A stretch of 64,000 bases of DNA from Phascolarctos cinereus (taxonomy: Eukaryota > Chordata > Mammalia > Diprotodontia > Phascolarctidae), in NCBI RefSeq assembly GCF_002099425.1, contig NW_018344126.1, positions 2,184,001-2,248,000 of the forward strand. The letters run 5' to 3'. This document shows, piece after piece, positions 34,871 through 45,555 of this stretch. The position numbers and the translations under genes are program-made. The notes beneath the pieces were generated by a model. It ran no database searches, had not been told where the DNA came from, and worked only from the letters and a program-made list of their open reading frames with translations. Numbering within the stretch: position 1 is the first letter of the stretch; every line of letters begins with the position of its first letter.

Positions 34871-35411
34871 TATCTTTCTTGATCTCTCTGCTATCATGCC
34901 CATTAACAGCAGGTGACCCAAAATTCTGCCCTGTGCCCTCTTTTCTTTCTCTACTTTCTCACTTGGTGATCTCCTCAACTTCCATGAGTTCAATGAGCAT
35001 CTCTATCCAAATGACTCACAGATCTATATTTCACGTTCTAGTCTCTCTCCTGAGCTACTGCCATGCATCACCAAATGTCTCTAGGACATCTTGAACTAGA
35101 TGTCCCATGGGCCCTGAAACTTAACATGTTCAAAACAGAACTCATTATCTTTCTCCCCAAACTCTCCCTTCTTCCTAACTTTCCTAGTACTGTTGAGGGC
35201 ATCCTCCCAGGCACCCATGTCCATAACCTCAGTTTCAACCTTCACTCCTCACTCTCACTCACCCCACAAACATAATATATTGCCAAATTTTGTTGTTTCT
35301 ACCTTAACAACATTTCATTTAAGTCTCCTATTCTTCACTCACATTAGCCATACCCTGCTGGTTTAGGCCCTTGTCACCTCTAGTCTGGACTATATTAGAA
35401 TAACATTCTCT

Positions 35412-35519
35412 TTTTTTTTTGGTAGTTATGCAAAACATAATCATAATAGTCATGCTGTAAAAGAAGACAGACAAAAAAACCTCAAGAAAAATAAAATATA
35501 AAAAGTATGCTTCAATTGG
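35412..35519 (-). repeat. Short L1-like insertion inside L2 with target-site duplication
   Basis: A T run (poly(A) on the minus strand) and TTATGCAAAACATAATCATA followed by ATAAAATATAAAAAGTATGC. GAATAACATTCT occurs directly before (about 35400-35411) and after it (about 35520-35531), where the L2 text resumes. Confidence 0.8.
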
Positions 35520-35987
35520 AATAACATTCTGACTGGTCTCCCTCCCTCAAGTTTTTCCCCAACACAACTCATTCTCTACACAGCTACCATGGTGATTTTT
35601 CTGAAGCATAAGTTTGACCATGTTATCCCCTGCTCACGAGCCCCAGCAACTCCCTGTTACCTGTAAAATGAAACAAATCCCTCTCTCTTGCATTTAAAGC
35701 TTTTCATAACCTGGCTTCTAGTTACCTTTCTAATCCCCCTGGGCGCATTTGGTGACCCGGCTGTACTGGCCTACTTGCAGTTCTTCAAAAACAACCCTCC
35801 ACCTCTCACCTACATGGCTGGGTTCTGACTGGCCCCCAGCCTGAAACGTTCTACCCCTTTACTTTCACATCCTGGATTCCCTGGCTTCCTTCAAGACTCA
35901 CTTCAAGTTCCACTCTCTATAGACTTTCTTTCCGCAGGCTCCTCAGATGCTAGTGTTGTTTCCTCCTTAGATTACCATCTATCTACT

Positions 35988-35990
<3 letters not shown>

Positions 35991-36025
<35 letters not shown>
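35991..36025. repeat. (TG)n microsatellite in L2
   Basis: About 35 bp of TG within the L2 3' UTR. Confidence 0.97.
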
Positions 36026-36029
<4 letters not shown>

Positions 36030-37214
36030 TTGTACACCCAGTTATGTATCTTTGTTTATTAGAATTTATGTTTCTTGAGGGCCTGGACTGTTTTTACCCT
36101 TTTTAAAAAAAATATCCTCAGCGCTTAGTGTAGTACCTGGCACGTATTAAGTGCTTAATAAATGTTTGTTGCCTGATTGCCCCGCCCATTAACTTTTATT
36201 TATTTTAACATCAGACTAGTTCCTCAACATACTTCTTCCCATGTCGAACCCTTCTTTGTATTAAAGAACAATCTGAACCAAAGTCCCCCGCTTGGCAAAG
36301 GGTCCACATCTGACTGCCAGTCAAACAGTTTATACACCATTTCATACTGTAATCCCACAGCCCACACTACTGAAAGGATAAAAATGTGTTTTCTTTTTTT
36401 CTCTGAGACCAAAACTAGACCTCCTGATTTTGCTATCACTTCTTCAATCATCACTAAGGGTTTGAGGGCTCCCTGTTTTTCATATCCTCAGGGCTGGGTG
36501 TTTGCATTGAGCAGAGAGCTGCTTTAGAAGATATTTGAATTTAATACTTGATGCTCTGCCAATTGTTTCCATATCCATCATTTCATTTCATTTCCTTTCA
36601 TCTCACAATGATCCTCGCTCAAGGGAGACACTAGGATCGGAATTTTTGAGAAGTGACATAATCAGATCACTAGATAAGAAAGACTGTCCTAACAGCGGTA
36701 TGAAGGATAAACTGGAGACAGGAAAGAATGAAGGTGGTAAGACCTTTTGGGAGGCTACTGTAATAGTTGAGAGATGGAAGTGAATGAGATTGCCAAAGGG
36801 GAAAGTGTGGAGAGAGATTAGAAGAAGCCTGGGACATACTCTTGGGAAACACACATATTCATCGGTAGGGAAGGAGATGAGGAACCAGTAAAGGATATAG
36901 AAGAAGAGCAATTAGAGAGGCAAAAGTAGAACCACAAGAGTATAATATCTCTGAAGCTGAGTGAGAAGAAAATAGAACGGGGTGGATCAACAGTGTCAAA
37001 GGTTGTAGGTGGATAAGGCCTGAAAACAAGGCCACTGGATCTAGCAATTAAGAGATTACTGGTGAATTTAGAGAGGGCAGTTTCAGTATGGTAGTAGTAT
37101 GGTAGTGATGGAGGTTAGATTACAAGGGTTTGAGAAGAGATTAAGTAATAAGGAAATATAAATAACTGAAGGAGTTTAGCAGAGGGAAAGAAAAGGGGCA
37201 CCATGGTTTAAGAA

Positions 37215-37730
37215 GGATATTGATAAGCTGAGGAATATCTAGTAGTCCCTGTTACATGAGAAAGAACTGGACATGTGTGGCCTAAAGAAGGCTCAGGGAA
37301 GGGGAAGGGAAGAGGGAAGGGAAACAACAGCATGATGGTGGTCATCATATATTGGAAGAGCCCTCATGGGGAGGAGGAATAAGAGCTCTGTTTGGCTCCA
37401 AAGGGCTGAACTCAGAGCAATAGATAGAAGTTATGAAGCCAATTTAGACTTGACCTCAGAAAAGCTTCCTAACAATTAGAGTTTTCCAAAATGTAGAATA
37501 AGCTGCCTCAAGAGGTGGTGGGTTCTTCCTCCTTGGAGGTTTTTAGCAGAGGTTGGACAACTACTTTGTCAGGTATCTTTTCATGCTACTCAGGTGCCTT
37601 GCAACTTTTTTCAAAAAAGCGTTTCAAACATTTTTTCCAATTACATATAAAAATTTTTAACATTCATTAAAAAAAAATTCGAGTTCCAAATTCTCCTTCT
37701 TTGAAACTCTTAAATTCTGTGAGTCAGTGG
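37215..37730 (+). repeat. CR1/L3 LINE 3' end, split by an L1 fragment
   Basis: Contains CTTCCTAACAATTAGAGTTT, AAGCTGCCTCAAGAGGTGGT and GGTTGGACAACTACTTTGTC, the conserved CR1/L3 3' region, and resumes with ACTCTTAAATTCTGTGAG after the insertion at 37608-37700. Confidence 0.85.
37608..37700 (-). repeat. L1 3'-UTR fragment inside CR1/L3
   Basis: TTTTCCAATTACATATAAAA and AATTCGAGTTCCAAATTCTC are the reverse complement of the L1 3' terminus, as at 44505-44565. Confidence 0.8.
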
Positions 37731-37762
37731 CAAGACAGAGCCTAAAGATTTATAAGAGGAGA

Positions 37763-37905
37763 AGCTAGGTGGTGCAGTGGATAGAGCACTGGGCCAGGAG
37801 TCAGGAGGATCTGAGTCCAAATTCAGTCTCAGACCAAACACTTGACACTTACTAGCTGTGTGACCCTGGGAAGTCACTTAAACCCAACTGTTTCAGGGAA
37901 AAAAA
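37763..37905 (+). repeat. tRNA-derived CORE-SINE with target-site duplication
   Basis: GAAGCTAGGTGGTGCAGTGG, GAGTCAGGAGGATCTGAGTC and ACTAGCTGTGTGACCCTGGG, followed by an A tail. ATTTATAAGAG flanks both sides. Confidence 0.93.
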
Positions 37906-38314
37906 ATATTTATAAGAGAGAATGACTGCTAAGTAACATCCGCAAAAAGGAGAGAGGAAGTGAAAGGAAGTAAGATCAAGGGCTCAAGTCATGGGATCAG
38001 CCTTGGGGAGGAATAGGACTACGTATTTTTTTTTTTTGATGACCAGAAGTAAAGAAGAGAGAGCTGGCTGCTAAGCAGTTTCAAGGAAAGAAGGAGGGTT
38101 GAGGGAGATCATGTTGGATGGCCTCAATCTTCTCAGTGGAGGATGAGGCTAGTTCTTTTATTTTAAGTATGTGTGTGTGTGTGTATATGTTGGGGGGGAA
38201 GTCTGGAGGGGTGGTCTAGGGATAGTTAGTGGTGAAAAGAAATAAAACAAGATTTAGGATGGTTACTATGGGAAATCTGGTAAGGAGTCAATATGGTAGA
38301 ATAGAAGCATTGTC

Positions 38315-38573
38315 TAGCAGTAGGTCGTGTAATAGAGCGGTGGGACTGGAGTCAGGAAGACCTGAGTTCAAATCAGGTCTCAGATACTGACTAGCTGTGT
38401 GATCCTGGGCAAATCACTTAACCTCTGTTTGCCTTAATCCACTGGAGAAGTAAATGGCAAACAACTCCAGTATCTTTGCCAAAAAACAAAACCAAAACCA
38501 AAACCAAACCAAACCAACAACAATCACAACTCACATTCACTGCGGTCCATGGGATCATGAAGAGTCAGATATG
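38315..38573 (+). repeat. Mar-1-like SINE with expanded AACCA tract
   Basis: GACTGGAGTCAGGAAGACCT, CTGTGTGATCCTGGGCAAAT, TAAATGGCAAACAACTCCAG, then an internal AAAACCAAAACC repeat and the tail GGATCATGAAGAGTCAGATA. AGCAGTA flanks both sides within L2. Confidence 0.9.
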
Positions 38574-38894
38574 ATTGAAAAACCACCAGCAGTACTGAGG
38601 GCCCAGCTGAGCTTATGTACCACAAATGTGTAGAATAAGACATCAGCTTGATTTTGTTATTTTTTCCACTGATTGTCAGCAGTCATGGAACAGGGGAAGA
38701 AGAACCAAATGAAGCAGATTATTTGGGGTTGAAGATTTCAAAGTGCAGAATAAGAGAAAATCTGAGGGCCAAAGGGATTCTAAGGTCTGACCATCAGAGT
38801 GGTGGTGTGGGGAGGACCTGTTCAAGGTTAGCTATGGAGACAAGTGATGCCAGAATAAGGGCAAATTCATTGAGAGGAAAGATTGAGAGCCGAA

Positions 38895-39075
38895 AGACTC
38901 AGTCTTCAGAGCCAGAAGGGACTTCTGAGGTTTTCTGGTCTGCTCCTTCATTTTAAAGCTGATGAAACTGAAGCAAAGGGAAGTTAAATGACCTGCCCAA
39001 GTAAGCAGCAGAGAGGAATTAGAACTCAGCTCCTCTGACTCCAGAACCCATGCCTGTTTCACTAGAATAGGCGTA
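38895..39075 (+). repeat. MIR3/Ther-2-like SINE
   Basis: AGAGCCAGAAGGGACTTCTG, TCATTTTAAAGCTGATGAAA and ATTAGAACTCAGCTCCTCTG. Old, near full length. Confidence 0.8.
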
Positions 39076-39118
39076 CCCTTCTCCAATGATGACTTCAGGC
39101 ACAGGAGTCCCTTAAACA

Positions 39119-39264
39119 TTTTTTTTTAAGCAGTTGGGGTTAAGTGACTTGCCCAGGGTCACACAGCTAGTAAGTGTCAAGCATCTGGTCTGAGGCCGCA
39201 TTTGAACTCAGGTCCTCCTGACTTCAGGGCTGGTGCTATACCCACTGCGCCACCTAGCCGCCCC
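39119..39264 (-). repeat. tRNA-derived CORE-SINE with target-site duplication
   Basis: T-rich tail, GGGGTTAAGTGACTTGCCCA, head CACTGCGCCACCTAGCCGCC. AAACATTT lies on both sides. Confidence 0.95.
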
Positions 39265-39269
39265 AAACA

Positions 39270-40230
39270 TTTTTTTCTTAATGGCTGGAGGGCACCACTG
39301 TGGCCAGCTCTGCCCATCTGGATTGGGGATGAGAGATCAGAGATCTCTCCAACTATAACCTAGGGATAGGTCTAATAGAATACAATTTCATTACTTTCAG
39401 ACTCTCCCTACTAGATTTTTTCTCTTTGCTAACCTACCTCCAAAATTTTATCCCCTTTTTACTATCAAGGCTGTAGCTATCAATCTTGGCTCCTGGGATA
39501 AGTAAGAGTGAGGACTAAAATCACAGGACATAAAACCCTGAGAGGGGACAGATCCCAGGACAGGCCCCATATCAGAGAAACAGAAACCCCAATCATAATC
39601 AGGAGGGGGAGGCTGCTGCTAGAGGAGGAAGCAGACCCTGGCAAGGCCGGGAAGAAGCTCATGTGGGGTGCAAGAAGGCTTCAGGATGCTATATCAGCTG
39701 ATTTATACCAGCTTTCACCTTCATCGTGTTATGAGCGGCTTTTGTCCAAATAATTCATAGTCTACTGCAGGTATGATGGGGGAGGAAAAATCTGTTTCCC
39801 AAGAGAGTATGGTATAGGAGCTCTTAAGAACCCCTGGCTTGGGGATGTAGCACAGATAGACTACCCCTGGCTCTTACCAAACCCCAAGAGGTACAGAAAA
39901 TGGTGGGGATAGGAGAAGGCAGGGATGTTTCCTAGACTTCCGAGGAGGCAAGTATGTTATTGTGGTTGAGCACCTGTGGAGGTCAGCAGACTGACCACCG
40001 TGCAGAGTAGTGGCTATAAGGGCGTAGCAAGAGAGCAGAGGCAACTGGCCATGAACGGAGGTGGGAGAAAAGGTCTTGGAGGAAGGAAAATGATACGGAG
40101 CTCAGGCAGGCCTGCCAGCAGAGAAAAATAGATTCCTGGTTGCCAAGCACTCTGGATAAAAGCTCTAGTCCTTCCAGCCTAGTTAAGTTTTGTTTACTAT
40201 CTGCTCTTCTTTCATGGGCCTGCCATTTGT
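39270..40230. other. Intronic sequence, unassigned
   Basis: No family or exon recognised. The small frames at 39480-39753 show no domain. Confidence 0.35.
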
Positions 40231-40234
40231 GCTA

Positions 40235-40445
40235 ATGATAATAGTAATAATAAGAGTTCATATTTGTAGAATTCTTTAAGATGTATAAAGTACTTTGCTT
40301 ACAACAATCCTATAAGGTAGGTAGTGTCAGTATTATTTCATTTTACAAATGAGGAAAGTAAGGCATAGAAAGGTTAAATAATTTTCCCAGAGCCATCAAG
40401 CTAATACACATTTAAACCAGGACTCCAAACCATTGTTCTGTCTAA
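40235..40445 (-). repeat. MIR-family SINE
   Basis: ATAATAAGAGTTCATATTTG, TCCTATAAGGTAGGTAGTGT, CATTTTACAAATGAGGAAAG and TTGTTCTGTCTAACACACTA on the plus strand. Nearly full length. Confidence 0.8.
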
Positions 40446-40449
40446 CACA

Positions 40450-42230
40450 CTATGGGGCATTCCAACCACTCCACCAAAACACCAAGGGTCACTGTCGCCT
40501 TGCATCAATTATTCAGCTGAGCCCCAAGACCGTGCCCTGCCACTCAAGCATTCTCTAGTGACTTTCAATTTTTTTAACTCATTGATTAGCATATACAAAC
40601 GCAGTTATCTCCCCTGCAACAAAGGACAAACAAGAATCTAGATGCAACAGGAGAAGCATTTAATCATGCTCATCTAGTATTTTTGTCTCTCTCGCACTTT
40701 TCTGACTTTCCTTACTGATCGTTTTGATGTTTTAGTTAAATGTTCAAAAATAAGCAAAAGTCCAATATTATCCTGACAATCTGGCTAAATTTTCAATATT
40801 CAACAAAAAGGGAAATGCAACAAAACTCAACTAACCCCCTTTAGGTGTGAGCAATTTAATTTACCAAGCTAATCAGGAAAGAGGGAAAAATGAGAATGAA
40901 AGTTTAGCCATGACTCAAAATGAAGAATTCCAATATGTTAAACACTAGTCAGCACCTCAAGGTAATACTGGATATCAGCTCTTTGTTGACCAACGCCTGC
41001 AACACGTGTTATATATATGGGCAAGATCCAGTTATTAAAAAAAAATCCTTTGGAAAGGATCATCCCAAATGAGGTTGTCCTCTCCTCTCCCCCACTGTTT
41101 CAAAGAAATATTAATACTTTATAAACCAACCCCATGCCACAAAACCCCTGCTGGTGTTCTACAGGCATCCCTGCAATGTCACTGCTAGGTTGAAAAAATT
41201 AATGATGTTGGGTTGGGTATGTCTGTACAGCAAAAAGCTTCCCAAGCTCCAACTCACACTTTGTTTATTCTTGTATATATTTTATAATTTATATAATCAT
41301 ATTTCAGTACAATAAAAGGATCTATAAAGCTTCTTGGAATTTGTTTTAATAATGGGGTTCCTCCCTCATTTTCCCTTTCTCCCAACACATACACATATAC
41401 ACATAGATAGAAACTGGAGTGCATATAAATCTATAGCGTATTTGATCCCTAAATGCATTACTGTAAATATAATCTGACCACTTCCCAAGCCAAAGTCCCT
41501 TTAAGTCATTCTTATGAATTCTGCCCCTCCCCCTGATATCTGCAATCGGGGAAGCTCGCTGACCAAAACAGTGGTTTAATGGCTTCCAGTTTGCACACGG
41601 AAGTAGAAAGAATCTACTGTTTTAGATTCAAACTTGAAGCCCCAGATAGCAGGGCCTAAATACTGATTTCACCTCACTACTTCTACGGTACTGCAGCACG
41701 TGTAGCACATCTAAATTCCTGGCTAAGTCTCCCAAGTAGTATTAATAAGAGCGCCAGGGACTGCCTCAGGGCGCCACCTACTGGACTTCAGCACCATTTC
41801 AAAGGGTACTTCAGAGGCTGCTCATTAGCAGCCTCGGTCCATCAGTCTATGTGGAATCTGATGGAATTATAGCTCAGGGCATAGTATATACAGTTCAGGG
41901 AACTCAGTACACTAGTGGACTCATTCACATACATGGGAATGCTATGGCCACAGGTCTCTGAAAATTCAGCGTATGTGCAGCCCCGGTAGCGGGAGGGGGA
42001 CTGGCATAAGAAAGAGGGGACCAAAAAAATTATTCAAAATTCAAACAACTGACTTTATTCGCTGAAGAGACATAGGAATCCTTTCCCCCATCCATTTCTC
42101 CTTCATATCATAATGATCTTAGAATATTTTATTTTATTTAATACTATTTTAAGTTTATTTTATACTATACAAAACTTATCTCTACATAAGATGGCTCTTT
42201 CAGTTTACTAGTGACCCTGAGCTTTTCTGA
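40450..42230. other. Repeat-poor island in the 34-kb intron
   Basis: About 1.8 kb with no SINE or LINE recognised, unusual for this intron. It carries two CACGTG E-box-like sites (about 41003 and 41697; the second reads GCACGTGTAG) and a strong CTCF-like motif at 41771-41784. Confidence 0.45.
41771..41784 (-). promoter_or_regulatory. CTCF-like motif, strong
   Basis: On the minus strand CCAGTAGGTGGCGC fits all 14 positions of the CTCF core CCASYAGRKGGCRC, with TGGCGC intact. It lies in unique sequence. Binding is inferred. Confidence 0.55.
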
Positions 42231-42234
42231 ACTG

Positions 42235-42345
42235 GACCGGATGGGAGAGGATTTGAGGGCTGTTAAGGGACCTTCGAGATCACCTAGTCTAACCCCCTCA
42301 CTTTATAGATGAAGTATCTGAAGCCCAGAAAAAGGAAAGGAGCTG
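42235..42345 (+). repeat. MIR3/Ther-2-like SINE fragment
   Basis: TTAAGGGACCTTCGAGATCA, CCTAGTCTAACCCCCTCACT, TTATAGATGAAGTATCTGAA. Confidence 0.8.
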
Positions 42346-42689
42346 CCCGTGGGATCTCAGCCACCCATAATGGCATCTGGGCACATTGTAAAAAGGGTGA
42401 TGGCCAAACACTTTCTCTTCACCAATGTATTCTGCTTGTACTTTTAGTCTCTGTTTCAACTGAAGCTCAGGCATTCATCAAACTACTATTGTGTGATTCA
42501 TGACTGCCTTTTATGTATTAGGACACATACTTCAGCTATGTTATGAATTAAATTTAGGGGCTAATCTAGAAACCTAAAGTATTACTTACTAAATAACATT
42601 TTTCATGGAACAGGAAGTTTTAAGTTACAAAGTTACAAGACTTATAAATGAATCTTTTAAGCCACTTGTAAACTGGGAAGTGCTTATGC

Positions 42690-43008
42690 TTCCTGACTTT
42701 CTAGTTTTCTTACACATTACTCTTCGCTCCTCACCTATTGCCTGGTTTCCCTGACTTCCTTCAAGTCCTAGCTAAAATCTCATCTGCAAGAAGCCTTTCC
42801 TGATTCACCTTAATGCTTTCTGTGATTATCTCCAAATTATCCTCTATTTATCTTGTTTGAACATAGTTGTTGTTTCACCCACTAGACTGTGAGCTCCTTG
42901 AGAGCAGGGATTATCTTTTGCCTTTTTTTGTATCCCCAACTCTTGTCACAGTGCCTGGCACATAGCAGGCATTGAACAGGTGCTTACTGACTGATTCATT
43001 CTGCTCCA
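42690..43008 (+). repeat. L2 LINE 3' end
   Basis: CTGACTTCCTTCAAGTCCTA, GCAAGAAGCCTTTCCTGATT, ACTGTGAGCTCCTTGAGAGC, GTGCCTGGCACATAGCAGGC and CAGGTGCTTACTGACTGATT. One of the better preserved L2 tails here. Confidence 0.92.
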
Positions 43009-43019
43009 AGAGCAAGTTT

Positions 43020-43157
43020 CTTTTCTTTTCTTTTTTTGGGGGGGTTAAGTGACTTGCCCAGGGTCACACAGCTAGTAAGCATCAAGTGTTTGGGCTGAGG
43101 CCAGATTTGAACTCAGCTCCACCTAACTTCAGGGCTGGTTCTCTATCCATTGCACCT
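43020..43157 (-). repeat. tRNA-derived CORE-SINE with target-site duplication
   Basis: TTCTTTTTTTGGGGGGGTTA, AGTGACTTGCCCAGGGTCAC, TTTGAACTCAGCTCCACC. AGCAAGTTTCT flanks both sides. Confidence 0.92.
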
Positions 43158-43429
43158 TAAAAGCAAGTTTCTAAATGCTAAATGATGCCCATATAGAGAC
43201 AATAATTGTTCCAGGTTATAATATAGGTTCAGATCCTTGTAGAGGAATGGAAAATGAGCCTAAAAAATTAAGTGCTGCGAATAAAAGAATTTTTACGAGG
43301 GTCAAGATGAAAGTTGGGGCAAGTTGGGGTATTTTTTCTTATGGCATCAGTTCTCCCAGAAGGTACGCCTACTTCTTTCTTCACATGCCTCCTTGAATGC
43401 TGACTGTCTGAGCCCAGCTCTAATTAACC

Positions 43430-43545
43430 ATACTAAGCTGGATTTTTAACCTCAAGCAAGTCACTTTACTTTTCTGAGTTTCAGTATCAACAACAGTAGG
43501 ATGAATGGGTATGGATCAGATACTAGATAGGTTTAGAAATGATTA
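43430..43545 (+). repeat. MIR SINE remnant
   Basis: CCTCAAGCAAGTCACTTTAC, TTTTCTGAGTTTCAGTATCA. Confidence 0.55.
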
Positions 43546-43609
43546 GATGCAAAAAACCAATAATCATCCAAAGAACAATGACAACGTCAGCTTGGAAGGA
43601 GGTCCTTAA

Positions 43610-44045
43610 ATGAAATGCCCCAGTAATCTGCCCTTGACTATGCACTGTTCAAAATTTTAATCAATAACTTGGATGAAGGCATAGGAGACATATTTATCAT
43701 GTTGCAGATAACATGAAGCTGGAAGTCATAGCTAATACAAATGAGAACCCAAAAATGATGTGAACAATGAAATATAACAAGGATAAACATAAAGTCCTAC
43801 ATTCATATTCTAAAGATCAAATGCACTAGTACGCTAAGGGGGAGATAGGGCTAGATACTGATTTATTTGAGAAGAATCTGGGGTTTTGGTGGGAAAAAAG
43901 TTCAATACGAATTAAAATAAGTGTAACATGGCTACATTAAGAGAGGTACAGTGGCCAGGACAAAGAAGATAATAGTCCTATTTTACTCGATCCTGATTAG
44001 ATTACTTTTGGAAACCAATGCTCCATCCTGGGAACTATACATTTT
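43610..44045 (+). repeat. CR1/L3 LINE fragment (RT region)
   Basis: AATCAATAACTTGGATGAAG, GATAAACATAAAGTCCTACA, GGCTACATTAAGAGAGGTAC and ACCAATGCTCCATCCTGGGA follow the CR1/L3 reverse-transcriptase C-terminal region. A LINNLDEGIGD-like translation is visible. Heavily decayed. Confidence 0.75.
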
Positions 44046-44164
44046 TAAAAAGTATATTTATTGGTAGATTTTGTTTTGACTCAAAGGTATCTGCCAACAA
44101 ATACTCAAATAAGCCTTACTTCAAAGTAAATTCTCTCCAAAAAGTTAAGCAAAGCTAATAGCAT

Positions 44165-44425
44165 GCTGAGGCAGCTAAGCGCACAGGGGGACAGAGGGCC
44201 AGCCCTGGAGTCAGGAGTTCCTGAGTTCAAATCCAGCCTCAGATACTTACTAGCTGTGTGATCCTGGTAGGTCACTTCACCCTGTCTGCCTCAGCTCCTT
44301 ATCTGTAAAATGAACTGGAAAAGGAAATGGCAAAGCACTCCAGTATCTTTGCCAAGAAAACCTCAAATGGGGTCATGGAGAGTCAGACACAATTGAAATG
44401 ACTTAACGACAACAACAACAATAAC
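44165..44425 (+). repeat. Mar-1-like SINE, full length
   Basis: GAGGCAGCTAAGCGCACAGG, CCTGGAGTCAGGAGTTCCTG, CAAAGCACTCCAGTATCTTT, GGGGTCATGGAGAGTCAGAC, ACGACAACAACAACAATAAC. CTAATAGCATG is found on both sides. Confidence 0.95.
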
Positions 44426-45282
44426 CTGTGACAGACTAATAGCATGGTCTTTTCTATCTGTGTAGTCTACTTTCTTTTACCATTATTTTTATTTATTTCA
44501 TTAAATATTTCCCAATTACATATAAAAAATGTTAACATTTTAAAAATTTTGAGTTCTAAATTCTCTCCCTCTTTCCTCCTTTCCCTCCCTTTTGAGAAAG
44601 AAAACAATTTGATATCAATTATACATGTGAAATCATGCAAAACATTTCCATATTAGCCATGTTGCAAAAGATAACACACACAAAATAAAACAATAAAGAT
44701 AAAGAAAGCAGGAAAAAAAACTATGCTTCGTTCTGCATTCAGAGTTTATCTGTTCTCTCTCTGGAGGTGGATACTATCTTTCATCATGGGTCCTTTGGAA
44801 TTGTCTTGATTGGAGTAGCTAAGCTTTTCACAACCGACCATCCTTACAATACTGCCATTACTGTGTACAGTATTCTCCTGCTTCTGCTCACTTCACTTTG
44901 CATCAGTTTGTATAAGTCTTTCCAGGTTTTTCTGAAACCAGCTTGTCATTTCTTATATAAAATAGTATTCCATCACAGTCATATACTCCAACTTGTTTAG
45001 CCATTCCCCAAGTGATAGGGATCCTCTTGATTTCCAATTCTTTGCCACCACAAAAAGAGCTGCTATATTTTTGAACAGATAGGTTCTTTTCCCTATTCTT
45101 TGATCCCTTTGGGATACAGACCTACTAGTGGTACTGTTGGATCAAAGGGTATGCCCAGTTTTCTAGCCCTCTGGGCACAGCTCCAAATTGCTCTCCAGAA
45201 TGTTTGGATCAGTTCACAGCTCCACCAGCAGTGAATTAGTGTCCCCGTTTTTCCACATCCCCTCTAGCATTTGTCATTTTCC

Positions 45283-45555
45283 TTTTTTTTTTTAAATTTT
45301 AAAATTTATTTTAAACTTAAATACAAAATAAGAAAAGAAAAAAAAGCATTGCCATGTGTACAGCAGAACATAAGAGAGGATTCAAAATATACAGCAATAA
45401 ATTTCCATTTCAAGAAAGCCTATATGATAAATACTATACGTTGTGTTCCTCCATCTTTTCTTTGCTTCCTTGTGAGTTTTCTTTTGTTTTCTGGTGTGCA
45501 CTTACTTTGTCCTTTTTTTCCCCTTCCTCCCCCTCCCCCAAGGCTATTTGATTAC
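45283..45555 (-). repeat. Second L1 3'-UTR type inserted in L1
   Basis: T run, AATTTATTTTAAACTTAAAT, CATTGCCATGTGTACAGCAG, CCTCCATCTTTTCTTTGCTT. It interrupts the L1 3' text, which resumes with AATTAGAGCAATTTTTCATT. Confidence 0.7.

Larger units (their letters stand above)
34871..36176 (+). repeat. L2 LINE, RT C-terminus to 3' end (interrupted)
   Basis: Follows the L2 reverse-transcriptase region in order: GTGACCCAAAATTCTGCCCT, ATGTTCAAAACAGAACTCAT, CATGGTGATTTTTCTGAAGC, then the 3' tail GTGTAGTACCTGGCACGTAT and GCTTAATAAATGTTTGTTGC. An L1 fragment interrupts it at 35412-35519, and a (TG)n expands in its 3' UTR at 35991-36025. Frames are decayed. Confidence 0.9.
36590..38830 (-). repeat. L2 LINE, antisense copy with four nested insertions
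   Basis: On the plus strand the antisense L2 text appears in blocks: CAACAGTGTCAAAGGTTGTA and TCTAGCAATTAAGAGATTAC (36980-37070), GATGGCCTCAATCTTCTCAG (38118), CTGAGGGCCCAGCTGAGCTT (38596) and CAGCAGTCATGGAACAGGGG (38676). Between them lie a CR1/L3 (with an L1 bit inside), a short SINE and a Mar-1-like SINE. No intact ORF remains. Confidence 0.85.
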
